Part shown: in pieces, positions 1 through 8,851 of the stretch
How the letters are laid out: each line of letters opens with the position of its first letter
Position numbering within the stretch: position 1 is the first letter of the stretch
Origin: Chlamydiales bacterium
GTDB taxonomy: Bacteria > Chlamydiota > Chlamydiia > Chlamydiales > JACRBE01
DNA: 61,197 bases
Direction of reading: 5' to 3'
Assembly (NCBI GenBank): GCA_016213235.1
Contig: JACRBE010000059.1
Coordinates: 1 to 61,197 of the forward strand
Notes under the pieces: model-generated
Told to the model about the DNA's origin: nothing
The model's input: only the letters and a program-made list of their open reading frames with translations
Database searches by the model: none
Made by a program: the position numbers and the translations under genes

Positions 1-447
1 CAATACGACATCAAAGTGCTCACAAGTTCCTAGTTGTATCAGGTCTTTTAAATCAATAGGGCGATTAAGGAAAATGATATTGTTTAAGTTTGTATTATCT
101 TCACAAATGGACTTTAATTGATCTCCAATAAGCGGATAGGTTGGGTTATTACCTTCAAGCATTACACAGACAGATTTGCGAAAATCACCAGCAGCTTTAA
201 GAGAGTAATAACCTTGAGCGGCACCGATGTCTAATAATGTAAACGGTCTGGTATACTGCTGCAGAACTTTTTTAATTAAAAGATAGCGTATCTCACAATC
301 ATGATGATTATTTGTTGCCGATTTTACAACATCTTCATTTATAATAATATCTTGGTATTGCTCATAACCAAATTTAGTGATATCAATAAAACAAAAACTA
401 TTTGTTGTTATTATTAAACAAAAGCATAAAAAAATGGGTCGTAGCAT
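1..447 (-). CDS. FkbM-like SAM methyltransferase with signal peptide, 3' end cut by window edge
   Basis: An open frame starts at ATG 447 and runs off the window at base 1 (149 codons visible, no stop). The first ~19 residues (MLRPIFLCFCLIITTNSFC) look like a Sec signal peptide. Residues ~72-83 read LLDIGAAQGYYS, a class I methyltransferase motif I (SAM-binding glycine loop), followed by a VMLEGN strand end with an acidic residue suited to ribose binding. The layout resembles FkbM-type O-methyltransferases, which often act on sugars. It is divergent from the GT-B-like gene at 531 and is the first member of the exported-enzyme cluster. Methyltransferase fold: fairly sure. Substrate: unknown. 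Alternative: another small-molecule methyltransferase. Confidence 0.72.
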   Translation of the reverse strand, partial: MLRPIFLCFCLIITTNSFCFIDITKFGYEQYQDIIINEDVVKSATNNHHDCEIRYLLIKKVLQQYTRPFTLLDIGAAQGYYSLKAAGDFRKSVCVMLEGNNPTYPLIGDQLKSICEDNTNLNNIIFLNRPIDLKDLIQLGTCEHFDVVL

Positions 448-530
448 ACTTTCCCCTTAACTTAAATGAGAAACAAAAGTAACCTACCATGTAGGAAAGT
501 TATTTATAAATATAAAATGTGATTTTATCT

Positions 531-1553
531 ATGCCAGCATTGAGAGTGGGCGGTGTAATCCAGCTAGTATTTTTCTATATTGTATTTTCATATAATTTTC
601 TATTCAGCGTTGAAGTTAATAAGGTGGTCATTTGGGGGCATAAACTTCATACCCATACACATTCTTATATTCATTATGGATTTTATAAGGCATTTAAACA
701 TCTTGGATATAAAACGCTTTGGCTGGATAATACAAGTGATATATCAAATCTGGATCTCTCCCAGACATTGTTTATTACAGAGCACCAGGTCGATCAATGC
801 ATCCCGCTTCGAGAAGATTGTTATTATGTTGTGCATTGTTCATCAGATGCAAAATATGATCATATAAAAGAGATAGATCATTATGTTGATTTAAAAGTAT
901 ACAAAAACATTTTTCTTCATTCAGCTACTTTAATGCAGGTAGAGCCATATATTTATTATGATTTACCAAACCAAACATTAATCATGCCTTGGGCTACTGA
1001 TTTACTACCTGAAGAGATTGAACAAAACAAGAAGTTAACGCCTTTATTAAAATTAAAGCCGGTATTACGCAATAAAAAAATATACTGGGTAGGGACTCTT
1101 GGAGGAGGGAAATTTGGTAATCACCTAGAATTAGGTGGTTTTATACGGGCATGTAAGCAGCAACACATTCCATTTATTCATTCAGATCCTTGGGCTTCTC
1201 CAGTTAGTGCTGAAGATAATCAACGCCTAATACAACGCTCATATCTTGCTCCAACTATTTGCGGAGGAATGCAACTACAACACGATTATATTCCATGTAG
1301 AATTTTTAAAAATATTAGCTATGGGCATATAGGTGTCACGAATTCAAAAGCCGTATATAATCTTTTTAATAAAAAAATAGTGTATAATCCGGACACTTTT
1401 CAGCTTTTTTTTGATGCACAAGCTAAATTAATGGAAGGAAATGTTGAAGAGTTTTATGAATTAATGGATTTTGTTAAAGAAAAACACACGTATCTTAACC
1501 GTATTCAGCATATCCTTAATTTTATTGCGCTGTTAGAACATCACCCAGATTAA
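531..1553 (+). CDS. exported GT-B-like protein, paralogue of the gene at 7840
   Basis: The protein is about 340 residues. The frame is open from a GTG at 519, but ATG 531 gives a cleaner N terminus: a basic residue, then a hydrophobic stretch (GGVIQLVFFYIVFSYNFLFS) that looks like a signal peptide or anchor. The mature part begins with VVIWGHKLHTHTHSYIH and is clearly related along its length to the protein at 7840-8820. Shared blocks are MPWATDLLP(E/S)EIE, WVGT/WIGT near the middle, and IPCRIFKNISYGxxGxTNS near the C terminus. That last block resembles the C-terminal nucleotide-sugar region of GT-B glycosyltransferases (a conserved Arg, then a Gly before a family-typical turn). I do not recognise a numbered GT family. 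The glycosyltransferase assignment is inference from this motif and from the neighbours. Confidence 0.6.
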   Translation: MPALRVGGVIQLVFFYIVFSYNFLFSVEVNKVVIWGHKLHTHTHSYIHYGFYKAFKHLGYKTLWLDNTSDISNLDLSQTLFITEHQVDQCIPLREDCYYVVHCSSDAKYDHIKEIDHYVDLKVYKNIFLHSATLMQVEPYIYYDLPNQTLIMPWATDLLPEEIEQNKKLTPLLKLKPVLRNKKIYWVGTLGGGKFGNHLELGGFIRACKQQHIPFIHSDPWASPVSAEDNQRLIQRSYLAPTICGGMQLQHDYIPCRIFKNISYGHIGVTNSKAVYNLFNKKIVYNPDTFQLFFDAQAKLMEGNVEEFYELMDFVKEKHTYLNRIQHILNFIALLEHHPD

Positions 1554-1726
1554 TATACAACAACCTTGTATGTTTCGTTATTTTACTAAAACATCATTTT
1601 TTGCATCAAATAGGGCATTCCGAAGTAAAGATTGTGGTGTAACTTTTTAAAAACAAAAATTATTTATAAATATAAAAACACGAATAATTTATACTGTAAT
1701 CATTTTTGTAAGACATTACGTAAGTT

Positions 1727-3847
1727 ATGGTTAATTTAAATCCTGAGCAAACAAAAGCCGTAGAACATATCGAAGGTCCGCTGTTGGTACTGGCCGGCGC
1801 CGGATCTGGCAAGACAAGAGTGGTGACGGCTAGAATCATTCATTTAATAGATCTCGGAGTGCCATCGTCTGATATCGTAGCTTTAACATTTACCAATAAA
1901 GCTGCTGAAGAAATGAAATTAAGAATACTTAAGTCTCATCAGCATAGGGTATGGGTCTCTACCTTTCATTCATTATGTGCAAATATTTTAAAAGAGTCTA
2001 TTCATCATTTGGGATATAAAAACACCTTTTCCATTTATGATGAACAAGATAGCGAATCAGTCATTAAACATATTCTTCAATCGTTTGATGTTAAAATAGA
2101 AAAAAGTCTAATAAAGACAATAAAGCAATTTATTTCGAATGCGAAAAATCATTTTCTTGGTCCAGAAGATATAAAAGAGATGGATTCTGTTGGGGATATT
2201 GCGATTAAGCGAATATATACACAATACCAACAAGCTCTTAAAGAATATAACGCTCTTGATTTTGATGATTTACTATTTTTAACTGTGCAATTATTTAGAG
2301 AGCATCCAGATGTTCTTGCATATTATCAAAAAAAGTGGCCCTTTCTATTGATTGATGAATATCAAGATACAAACCATGCACAATATCTCATTGCAAAGAT
2401 GATTGTAGAAAAAAGTCATAATATTTTTGCAGTAGGAGATCCCGATCAGTCGATTTATTCCTGGAGGGGAGCCGACATTAATAATATTTTACGTTTTAAA
2501 GAAGATTTTCCAGGTGCTACGGTAATTCAGTTAGAGCAAAACTATCGAAGTACCTCCAATATATTAAATGCTGCCAACTCGTTAATTAAAAAGAATACAA
2601 AGCGATATGACAAGAACTTATGGAGTACGTTAGGAGAAGGGGATAGAATTGTATTTAAACAACTGGATAATGACATAGAAGAAGCCAGGTTTGTTGTTAA
2701 CAAGATTAAAGATTATCATAAAAATTATCATGCATCTTTTAATGAAATAGCGATTTTTTATCGCACCAACGCGCAATCTCGTATTTTTGAAGATTATTTA
2801 TTAAAGGAGAATATTCCCTACAAAATTGTTGGTGGTGTTTCTTTTTATGATAGGAGGGAAATTAAAGATTTGATAGCCATTTTGAAATTGCTTGTTTCTC
2901 CTGATGATTTTGTCTCTTTTATGCGAGTGATTAACATCCCAAAACGGGGAATAGGAACAGTAGCAATAAAAAAAATTCAGGAGATCGTGTCCGTTTACAA
3001 CATCCCTGTGATTGATTTTTGTAGAAGGGTTGCAAGCAATGAGATGAATAAGAGCGGGCTTTCTGCAACACAGAAAACCGGTATTATAGATTTCATGCAA
3101 GCATTTAGTCAGGTGCAAAGCTCATCTAAAAAAAATAGCGCTATTGATGAAATAATTAAGAATATTATCAATCAATTTCAGATCCTCAATTATCTAAAAG
3201 AGGATCCGGAGACATTTGAAGATAGAAAAGCAAACATGGATGAGTTTATTACGAAGGCAACAGAGTATAAACTGCTTTCTCCGGAAAAATCTTTGAAAGA
3301 TTTTTTAGAAGATATCTCACTGAACAAAGCTGCAATCGAAAATACAAATGCAAATGATCAAATTCAGCTAATGACCCTACATAATAGTAAAGGGCTAGAA
3401 TTTGATTTGGTATTTATGTGTGGTATGGAAGAGGATTTATTTCCTCATGTGAATGCCAGAGATTCTTTTGATGATATTGAAGAAGAGAGAAGGCTTTGTT
3501 ATGTTGGAATGACAAGAGCAAAAAAACATTTGTTTTTAACAGCTTCTAAATACCGAGTACAGTGGGGTGTGCCAAAATATACAAGAATGTCGCGATTTAT
3601 TTCTGAAATTGATCATAACTTTATTTCTGCACAGCAACATATTGCAATAGCCAGTGATGATGAGGAAGGATTTGCGGTGGGATCTAATGTATTTCATGCA
3701 ACATTTGGCAAAGGTACCATAAAAAAGAAATACAATACCTCTTTAGGGATCACTTACGATGTGTATTTTCTTGAAAGCTGTTCTTCTAAGACACTTGTTG
3801 CAAAATATGCAAAATTAACGCTCATTAATCGACTTATAACCAACTGA
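1727..3847 (+). CDS. uvrD: UvrD/PcrA-type ATP-dependent DNA helicase
   Basis: A 706-residue superfamily 1A helicase that unwinds DNA 3'-5' in nucleotide excision and mismatch repair. The Walker A motif GAGSGKT lies at about residues 24-30. Motif Ia (ALTFTNKAAEEM), the Walker B region (LLIDEYQDTN), motif III (VGDPDQSIYSWRGAD), motif IV (LEQNYRST), motif V (LMTLHNSKGLEFDLVF) and motif VI (EEERRLCYVGMTRAKK) follow in order. The C-terminal ~50 residues (VFHATFGKGTIKKKY...) form the small beta domain typical of PcrA. Length fits the family. The ATG at 1727 is followed directly by the usual LNPEQ start. It is a housekeeping gene sitting between exported-enzyme genes and is convergent with the gene ending at 3923. 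Confidence 0.95.
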   Translation: MVNLNPEQTKAVEHIEGPLLVLAGAGSGKTRVVTARIIHLIDLGVPSSDIVALTFTNKAAEEMKLRILKSHQHRVWVSTFHSLCANILKESIHHLGYKNTFSIYDEQDSESVIKHILQSFDVKIEKSLIKTIKQFISNAKNHFLGPEDIKEMDSVGDIAIKRIYTQYQQALKEYNALDFDDLLFLTVQLFREHPDVLAYYQKKWPFLLIDEYQDTNHAQYLIAKMIVEKSHNIFAVGDPDQSIYSWRGADINNILRFKEDFPGATVIQLEQNYRSTSNILNAANSLIKKNTKRYDKNLWSTLGEGDRIVFKQLDNDIEEARFVVNKIKDYHKNYHASFNEIAIFYRTNAQSRIFEDYLLKENIPYKIVGGVSFYDRREIKDLIAILKLLVSPDDFVSFMRVINIPKRGIGTVAIKKIQEIVSVYNIPVIDFCRRVASNEMNKSGLSATQKTGIIDFMQAFSQVQSSSKKNSAIDEIIKNIINQFQILNYLKEDPETFEDRKANMDEFITKATEYKLLSPEKSLKDFLEDISLNKAAIENTNANDQIQLMTLHNSKGLEFDLVFMCGMEEDLFPHVNARDSFDDIEEERRLCYVGMTRAKKHLFLTASKYRVQWGVPKYTRMSRFISEIDHNFISAQQHIAIASDDEEGFAVGSNVFHATFGKGTIKKKYNTSLGITYDVYFLESCSSKTLVAKYAKLTLINRLITN

Positions 3848-3922
3848 TGCCAAAACAGCAGACGAGAATGTTCTTTAAAGAATATCAAATCTAAACCTCT
3901 ATTAAAGAGCAGGAGAATCTCT

Positions 3923-4867
3923 CTATGATTTAGAAGCAAAGTGTTGTCTTTTTGCTTCTTCTATTTTTTCAACCCAATATTTCATATAAAGTTTTCTCAT
4001 ATCGTACTTTTTATTTTTGATTTCTTGATATTTTGCATTAAGAAAATCTTCTGTGACGTCACTCCAATCATCTACTATTAATATAGGCAACCCTTGGCAC
4101 AAACCATCTAAGGCCGAAGATTTAACAATCGGAATAGCTCCGACTAGCAAAGCCTCCCAATGTCTATAACAATCAAGCATATCGCCCCAAGGAGAGAGTA
4201 CAAATTTATGATTCGCCATTTCTTCCATATAATCTCTGAAAGGCTTTGGATTGGATGCTGTGACATATGACATGCTTGCAAATCTGTCATGTATAGCCCC
4301 CCGCCCATCATATCTTCCAGGATGAACGGTAAAATTCATATATAGAAGATTTGTTTTAGGTTTGGTCTTAAGTTGTTCAAAATATAGGTTTATTTTCTTT
4401 CTCTGAAAAAATATATTTTCATCTCTGAGTATTCCAAGAGGGATAATTGTGCATTTTGGAAACAATATAGCATCACGGTTACAGTTTGCAAACCATGCAA
4501 TCAACTTCGGATCATTAATATATTTCAAATCTCTCATTGTAGGTCCATGATACAGTGTAACTAGAATATAAGGATTTTTGATTCTTGGATGAATTTCTTC
4601 AAAAAAACTATCAATACTATAAGCCGTAGCAAATATTACACTTCCTTCAGGAACTTGTTCTGGTTCAAAAGGAGTTGCATTTTTAAAATTATGGGCTGCG
4701 CCATCTGAATGATTTGCGTAAGCAAAGTCACAGATATTCATCCAAGTCCACCGTTGAACAAATATTTCTTCCAAATTTTCATTTTTTATTTTTGGGAATA
4801 AACTATTGGACTCTGCAAATCCATAAATGGTTGTTATAAGAAGTAATGCTACAAATAAGTTCTTCAT
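3923..4867 (-). CDS. exported exostosin-like (GT47-type) glycosyltransferase
   Basis: A 314-residue protein with a signal peptide (MKNLFVALLLITTIYGFA, cleavage near residue 18). The C-terminal half carries the exostosin-type pattern. FVLSPWGDMLDCYRHWEAL is followed by LVGAIPIV and a run ending in LPILIVDDWSDVTEDF, which matches the way exostosin/GT47 domains end (a Cys-x-R-x-x-E-like block, then G-x-IPV, then a lPf-x-d/w element). Exostosins transfer sugars such as GlcNAc, GlcA or Gal in the ER/Golgi of animals and plants; bacterial relatives exist. The start overlaps the stop of the upstream fucosyltransferase-like gene by 4 bases, so the two are probably translated from one mRNA. The exact donor and acceptor cannot be read. 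Confidence 0.68.
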   Translation of the reverse strand: MKNLFVALLLITTIYGFAESNSLFPKIKNENLEEIFVQRWTWMNICDFAYANHSDGAAHNFKNATPFEPEQVPEGSVIFATAYSIDSFFEEIHPRIKNPYILVTLYHGPTMRDLKYINDPKLIAWFANCNRDAILFPKCTIIPLGILRDENIFFQRKKINLYFEQLKTKPKTNLLYMNFTVHPGRYDGRGAIHDRFASMSYVTASNPKPFRDYMEEMANHKFVLSPWGDMLDCYRHWEALLVGAIPIVKSSALDGLCQGLPILIVDDWSDVTEDFLNAKYQEIKNKKYDMRKLYMKYWVEKIEEAKRQHFASKS

Positions 4868-5859
4868 ATTTTTTCTGATCTGTTATGGCGGCAAGGCCAT
4901 GTGATATTGTTTTTTGGCAAATAAATAGATTGAATATATGGATTAAAAAAAGTCACGAAATCAGCGATATTACTTGACGAATGAATAAATAAGTCGCACT
5001 TTGAAAGCAACAAACAATCCATAAGAACCCCTTTTCCTCCAAAATAAGCTGGTTTTTTGCGATGGAATTCAGCTGGATGAGTCTTCCAATAATCAGCACT
5101 ACCATAGATTAGATGAGGTTCTTCACGATAGTTACTTCGAAAAGCAGGAATGTGTAAAGCAATACCAGGAAAGTATTTATCAAACTGCTGCACCACATAA
5201 TGGCTATCTGTAGCCAGGAAAATTCTAATATTATTTTTTCCCTTTTCTTGTATTAACCTTTTGGTTTCTAGAATATAATCTTCAACTGTTGGCGTTCCTT
5301 TAGGAGATTCCATAGCGTGGTCACACCCATAACGGACATGAACGCCTATGCAGTAATATCTTTCCATATTTTTTTCATAAAACCGGTCTGTTTCATTAAG
5401 AATCTCATCTTTCACTTTGATATGCTTTTTAATCACATCATGAATAGCCAATCTATAAGGGAAATATTTATCATAAGACATCCACTGTTCAATACAACCT
5501 TGATCGTGCAGTGCGTGATATGATGAACCAGAAATAAGCTTATTGGAGATTTCTATATCTAGGGAAATTTCCTTATTGATCAAGATAGAATCGAAATAAA
5601 GATCCCATCCATTCTCATGAGGGTTATTCTTAAAAGGGAAAAATTCTTGAGTCCAATCAACATAAATTCTCTGTAAATTTTTATGATCAAAAAAGATAAT
5701 ATTATCTACTACCTTATGAAGTTCAGCAAAGAATCCGGCTCCCAAATGAGAACAAATTGTTAATTCTGCAGGAAGGCACTCTTGAGTTTGTTTTGCAAAT
5801 CCGCATATAGAAAGCACCAGAAATAGCAGGTAATGGTTTTTTATGACCAGTTTCTTCAT
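4864..5859 (-). CDS. exported fucosyltransferase-like protein (GT23/NodZ-FUT8 type)
   Basis: 331 residues with an N-terminal signal (basic start, then YLLFLVLSICGFA). Three blocks fit the GDP-fucose-using GT23-like fold. HVRYGCDH (residues 174-181) is preceded by IGV and corresponds to the H-x-R peptide of NodZ, FUT8 and POFUT. IFLATDSHYVVQQF (~213-226) corresponds to the second peptide. IHSSSNIADFVTFF near the C terminus corresponds to the third. NodZ adds fucose to Nod factors and FUT8 adds core fucose to N-glycans. It is the first gene of a two-gene operon with the exostosin-like gene (4-base overlap). Donor GDP-fucose is inferred from the fold; an exported GDP-mannose dehydratase lies at 34095. 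Confidence 0.72.
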   Translation of the reverse strand: MKKLVIKNHYLLFLVLSICGFAKQTQECLPAELTICSHLGAGFFAELHKVVDNIIFFDHKNLQRIYVDWTQEFFPFKNNPHENGWDLYFDSILINKEISLDIEISNKLISGSSYHALHDQGCIEQWMSYDKYFPYRLAIHDVIKKHIKVKDEILNETDRFYEKNMERYYCIGVHVRYGCDHAMESPKGTPTVEDYILETKRLIQEKGKNNIRIFLATDSHYVVQQFDKYFPGIALHIPAFRSNYREEPHLIYGSADYWKTHPAEFHRKKPAYFGGKGVLMDCLLLSKCDLFIHSSSNIADFVTFFNPYIQSIYLPKNNITWPCRHNRSEKI

Positions 5860-6008
5860 AATTACTGCCCCTTAACAAATGGCACACCGGGGATCTTATA
5901 CTATGATTTTCTAAAATTTCAAGGCATTATTTGAATGCTCATTAAATTTGAGAGCAAAAGATCTTGGGTTGTTGATAGCAAATTAATTTAAAATCGCACA
6001 GACGTTTC

Positions 6009-6035
6009 TTTACATAACTTTAGGAGTGTTATAAT
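6009..6035 (+). promoter_or_regulatory. possible sigma-70 type promoter
   Basis: TTTACA at 6009-6014 and TATAAT at 6030-6035, 15 bases apart, about 65 bases upstream of the DUF1796 gene. The -10 is perfect but the spacing is short. The rest of 5860-6099 shows no gene. Confidence 0.35.
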
Positions 6036-6099
6036 TAAAAAAACATTGCTTGTGAATTAGTGAATTTCCTAATCTTAAAAATTATAACCAAAGTTTTTT

Positions 6100-6777
6100 A
6101 TGAAAAAACTACTATTCTTGTTAATTTTTCCCTGCTTAGTGTTTTCCTTAGATAAGGATTACATCATCATTACATTAGGAGAAAACTGCGTTGTTACAGG
6201 GAGTATGGAATTACTTAAAATTAAACAAGAATCCTATCCTTTTGAATGGAATATTTGTAGTTTTTCTTCTGTATACGAATGCATAAAAGATGATTTCAAA
6301 GATTTTACGAATCCTGATTATTTTACTCCATATATAGACAATCGAAGCCCCGTTAATAGATATGGTATTTGCCTTGCTCATAATTTTCCAATCGTGCTTG
6401 TTGGCATAAACAAGGAAGGAATCGAGGTTTATAAACTAGATCCCAACTGGCGACACTACTTGCCAGCTGTACAAGAAAAATATCAACGTAGAATAGATCG
6501 ATTTCGACATGCATGTCTTTCTGATAAAAAGGTTTTCTTTATTCGATATCCTGGTGTGTCCAAAGTTGAAGCTACACAATTTTCCAAACTAATTTCCTCT
6601 TTGTATCCGGATCTTGATTTTACTTTTCTTTCTGTTAATATTAACCCCATACCTCCTCGTGAAAAGGAACAATGGAATATACCTCACGTAAAGCTCTATT
6701 ATATTACCCCATCAACTTCAGAAAAAGAATGCACACAATGGAAAGAGATTATGACAAACGTTGGTGTTTTACATTAA
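6100..6777 (+). CDS. exported DUF1796 (putative papain-like cysteine peptidase) protein
   Basis: 225 residues with a signal peptide (MKKLLFLLIFPCLVFS). Just after it comes LGENCVVTGSMELL with Cys30, then YPFEW, then a conserved His in LAHNFP. This order (S/T-LGxxC... PF-[DE]-W ... H) is the hallmark of DUF1796, which Pfam describes as putative papain-like cysteine peptidases, so Cys30 is the likely nucleophile. Proteins of this family often occur in polysaccharide and glycosyltransferase clusters, as here. No enzymatic activity is established for most members, so the peptidase role is a family-level guess. It stands alone on the plus strand, divergent from the GT23/GT47 operon. Confidence 0.7.
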   Translation: MKKLLFLLIFPCLVFSLDKDYIIITLGENCVVTGSMELLKIKQESYPFEWNICSFSSVYECIKDDFKDFTNPDYFTPYIDNRSPVNRYGICLAHNFPIVLVGINKEGIEVYKLDPNWRHYLPAVQEKYQRRIDRFRHACLSDKKVFFIRYPGVSKVEATQFSKLISSLYPDLDFTFLSVNINPIPPREKEQWNIPHVKLYYITPSTSEKECTQWKEIMTNVGVLH

Positions 6778-7046
6778 CCAAATGGAAATACATAATTCCA
6801 TTATGAAAGGTGAACATAAAGCTTTTCTGTTTTTATTTTCACGCTTCGTTATTTCTCCGTTTATTTCCTGATTAGGGAACAAAACTTATTGACAATATAC
6901 GAAATATTTCCAATAGTTCTAATGCATAATTAGTGAATTCAAGGTGTTTTGAACATACTCTTTTTGAAGCAATTAGAATAGAAAACGAGTATAGAAGCAG
7001 GTATGTAAATCTTAAATAAATTGTTATTAAATATTTGGAGAAAGTT

Positions 7047-7829
7047 ATGTATAAAAGATTGTCTTATGCTTTACCTATATTAGTGTACTTGTTATTTCCA
7101 ATGGCATCTGAAGCGGTCATTTCAGATCTTAATAAGTATCAAATGTTTTTGGAGAGTGGCACTTATGACAATTTAGATTGGACTATCTTTGCCGCTAAAC
7201 CAAAATCTAGATTTTATACATTAAAAAGAGCCTTTGAAGAGTTTGCAAATAATAATGGAAAAACCATTGTTGAACTAGGCACTTTAAGAAGTTTTGTTGA
7301 TGGGAAATACATCGGATGTAATTCTGATGATACTAAATATTGGGAATCAAACAATCCTGAGAAATGGGATTGGGGTGCTGGTTTTTTTTCCTATTTAGCT
7401 GCAGCTTGTTTGTCAGAATTAAATCCGACGATTCATACAGTAGATATTATTTCTAGCCATATTAAGAGATGTCAAACCATTACTGCACAGTTTAAGCATC
7501 TTTTTACGTATCATGTATCATCTTCAGAAGATTTTTTAAATCAATGTAAATCACAGTCGATTGACTTGCTTTACATGGATACAGGCGATATTTATCCTAT
7601 AGAACCTTCTGCACAGCTGCATTTGAGGGAAGCAAAAATTATCGTAAAAAAGGATCTAATCCCTAGCGGCGGTCTGATTTTAATTGATGATGTAAAACAT
7701 CCTGTACCGATTAAATTAGACAATGATAAAACTTTCATGGGGAAAGCAAAATACTCTTTGCCATATTTGTTATCGCATGGATTTGAAATAATAGAAGATG
7801 AATTTCAAGTGTTGCTTAGAAAAAAATAA
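7047..7829 (+). CDS. exported class I SAM-dependent methyltransferase
   Basis: About 260 residues. A TTG at 7035 keeps the frame open, but ATG 7047 has a good ribosome site (GGAGAAAG) 3 bases upstream and gives a clean signal peptide (MYKRLSYALPILVYLLFPMASEA). After it comes TIVELGTLRSF (SAM loop, motif I), IHTVDIIS (acidic end of strand 2), LLYMDTGD (motif II-like) and GGLILIDDVKHP, the last typical of the Methyltransf_24 group that includes sugar and cephalosporin-type methyltransferases. The next gene starts 10 bases after its stop, so it is co-transcribed with the GT-B-like paralogue and the GT-A gene. Substrate unknown. Confidence 0.72.
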   Translation: MYKRLSYALPILVYLLFPMASEAVISDLNKYQMFLESGTYDNLDWTIFAAKPKSRFYTLKRAFEEFANNNGKTIVELGTLRSFVDGKYIGCNSDDTKYWESNNPEKWDWGAGFFSYLAAACLSELNPTIHTVDIISSHIKRCQTITAQFKHLFTYHVSSSEDFLNQCKSQSIDLLYMDTGDIYPIEPSAQLHLREAKIIVKKDLIPSGGLILIDDVKHPVPIKLDNDKTFMGKAKYSLPYLLSHGFEIIEDEFQVLLRKK

Positions 7830-7839
7830 TAGGATTACT

Positions 7840-8820
7840 ATGAAACATATTTTTTTATATCTATTAATAGTTATTGCAGTACCTACTTTTTCTATGGACT
7901 TTGATAAAGTAGTTATTTGGGGGCATAAATTACACTCCCATACTCATTCTTATATACATAATGCTTTTTATAAAGCATTTAAGAGCCTTGGATATGCTAC
8001 CTATTGGGTTGATGAGCATGATGATGTATCTAAAATAGATTTTTCCCATTCTCTTTTCCTTACAGAAGGGCAAGTTGACAATAATATTCCTTTGCGTGAC
8101 GATTCATTTTATATCTTACATAACTGCACTTCACATAAATATCGTCAAATCATAAAAAATAAACGTTTTATTACTTTACAGGTTTATACTGATGATGTGC
8201 TGACACGTCCAACTGCTATACGAGTCTCTCCTTGTATTCATTATGATTATGCCGGCAGATGTCTTTACATGCCTTGGGCTACGGATTTATTACCATCAGA
8301 AATTGAAGCAATTCAACAGAATATAACAAAAATCACTAAACAGCCTATGATTGCCTGGATAGGAACTATTAGTGATGGAGAGTTTGGAAACATTTCTGAG
8401 TTAATGCCTTTTGTGGAAGAAGCACGTAAGCTTGGCATGACCTTTATACGCAAACAACACATCAGTGATAAAGAGAATAAAAACATCATTGCTCACTCAT
8501 TATTGGCTCCTGCCATTGTCGGAAAGTGGCAAAAGGAAAAAGGGTATATTCCTTGCAGGATTTTTAAAAATATCAGCTATGGCGGTTTAGGAATAACCAA
8601 CTCTCTTCGCGTATGTGAGCTTTTTAATAATAATATTATATACGACCCTGACCCAAGAGTCTTATTTAAAAAGGCATATCATGCAGCTCGTGCTTTAGAC
8701 CATGATACATTGGAATCTCAAATGGAATTTGTTAAAGCGCATCATACTTATATTAATCGAATTAATACAATATTAGAATTTATCGATCAATTAGATGAAA
8801 GGAATGTATTAGACAATTAA
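7840..8820 (+). CDS. exported GT-B-like protein, paralogue of the gene at 531
   Basis: 326 residues from ATG 7840; a longer frame to 7798 runs inside the previous gene. The signal peptide is MKHIFLYLLIVIAVPTFS. The mature protein aligns along its length with the product of 531-1553: VVIWGHKLHSHTHSYIH at the start, MPWATDLLPSEIE, AWIGTISDGEFGN, and IPCRIFKNISYGGLGITNS with a following FNNNIIYDPD near the C terminus. The C-terminal Arg/Gly block resembles GT-B glycosyltransferases. The two copies differ at many positions, so the duplication is old. It is the second gene of a three-gene run (7047-9736). Confidence 0.62.
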   Translation: MKHIFLYLLIVIAVPTFSMDFDKVVIWGHKLHSHTHSYIHNAFYKAFKSLGYATYWVDEHDDVSKIDFSHSLFLTEGQVDNNIPLRDDSFYILHNCTSHKYRQIIKNKRFITLQVYTDDVLTRPTAIRVSPCIHYDYAGRCLYMPWATDLLPSEIEAIQQNITKITKQPMIAWIGTISDGEFGNISELMPFVEEARKLGMTFIRKQHISDKENKNIIAHSLLAPAIVGKWQKEKGYIPCRIFKNISYGGLGITNSLRVCELFNNNIIYDPDPRVLFKKAYHAARALDHDTLESQMEFVKAHHTYINRINTILEFIDQLDERNVLDN

Positions 8821-8851
8821 TTTTTTTTATTATTGAATGAAAGAGAAAATC

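Noticed and set aside
501-1677. Shared 17-base AT string (TATTTATAAATATAAAA at 501-517 and 1661-1677) before the genes at 531 and 1727
   Set aside because: Only A and T apart from position; such strings are expected by chance in AT-rich DNA and the two genes are not functionally linked.
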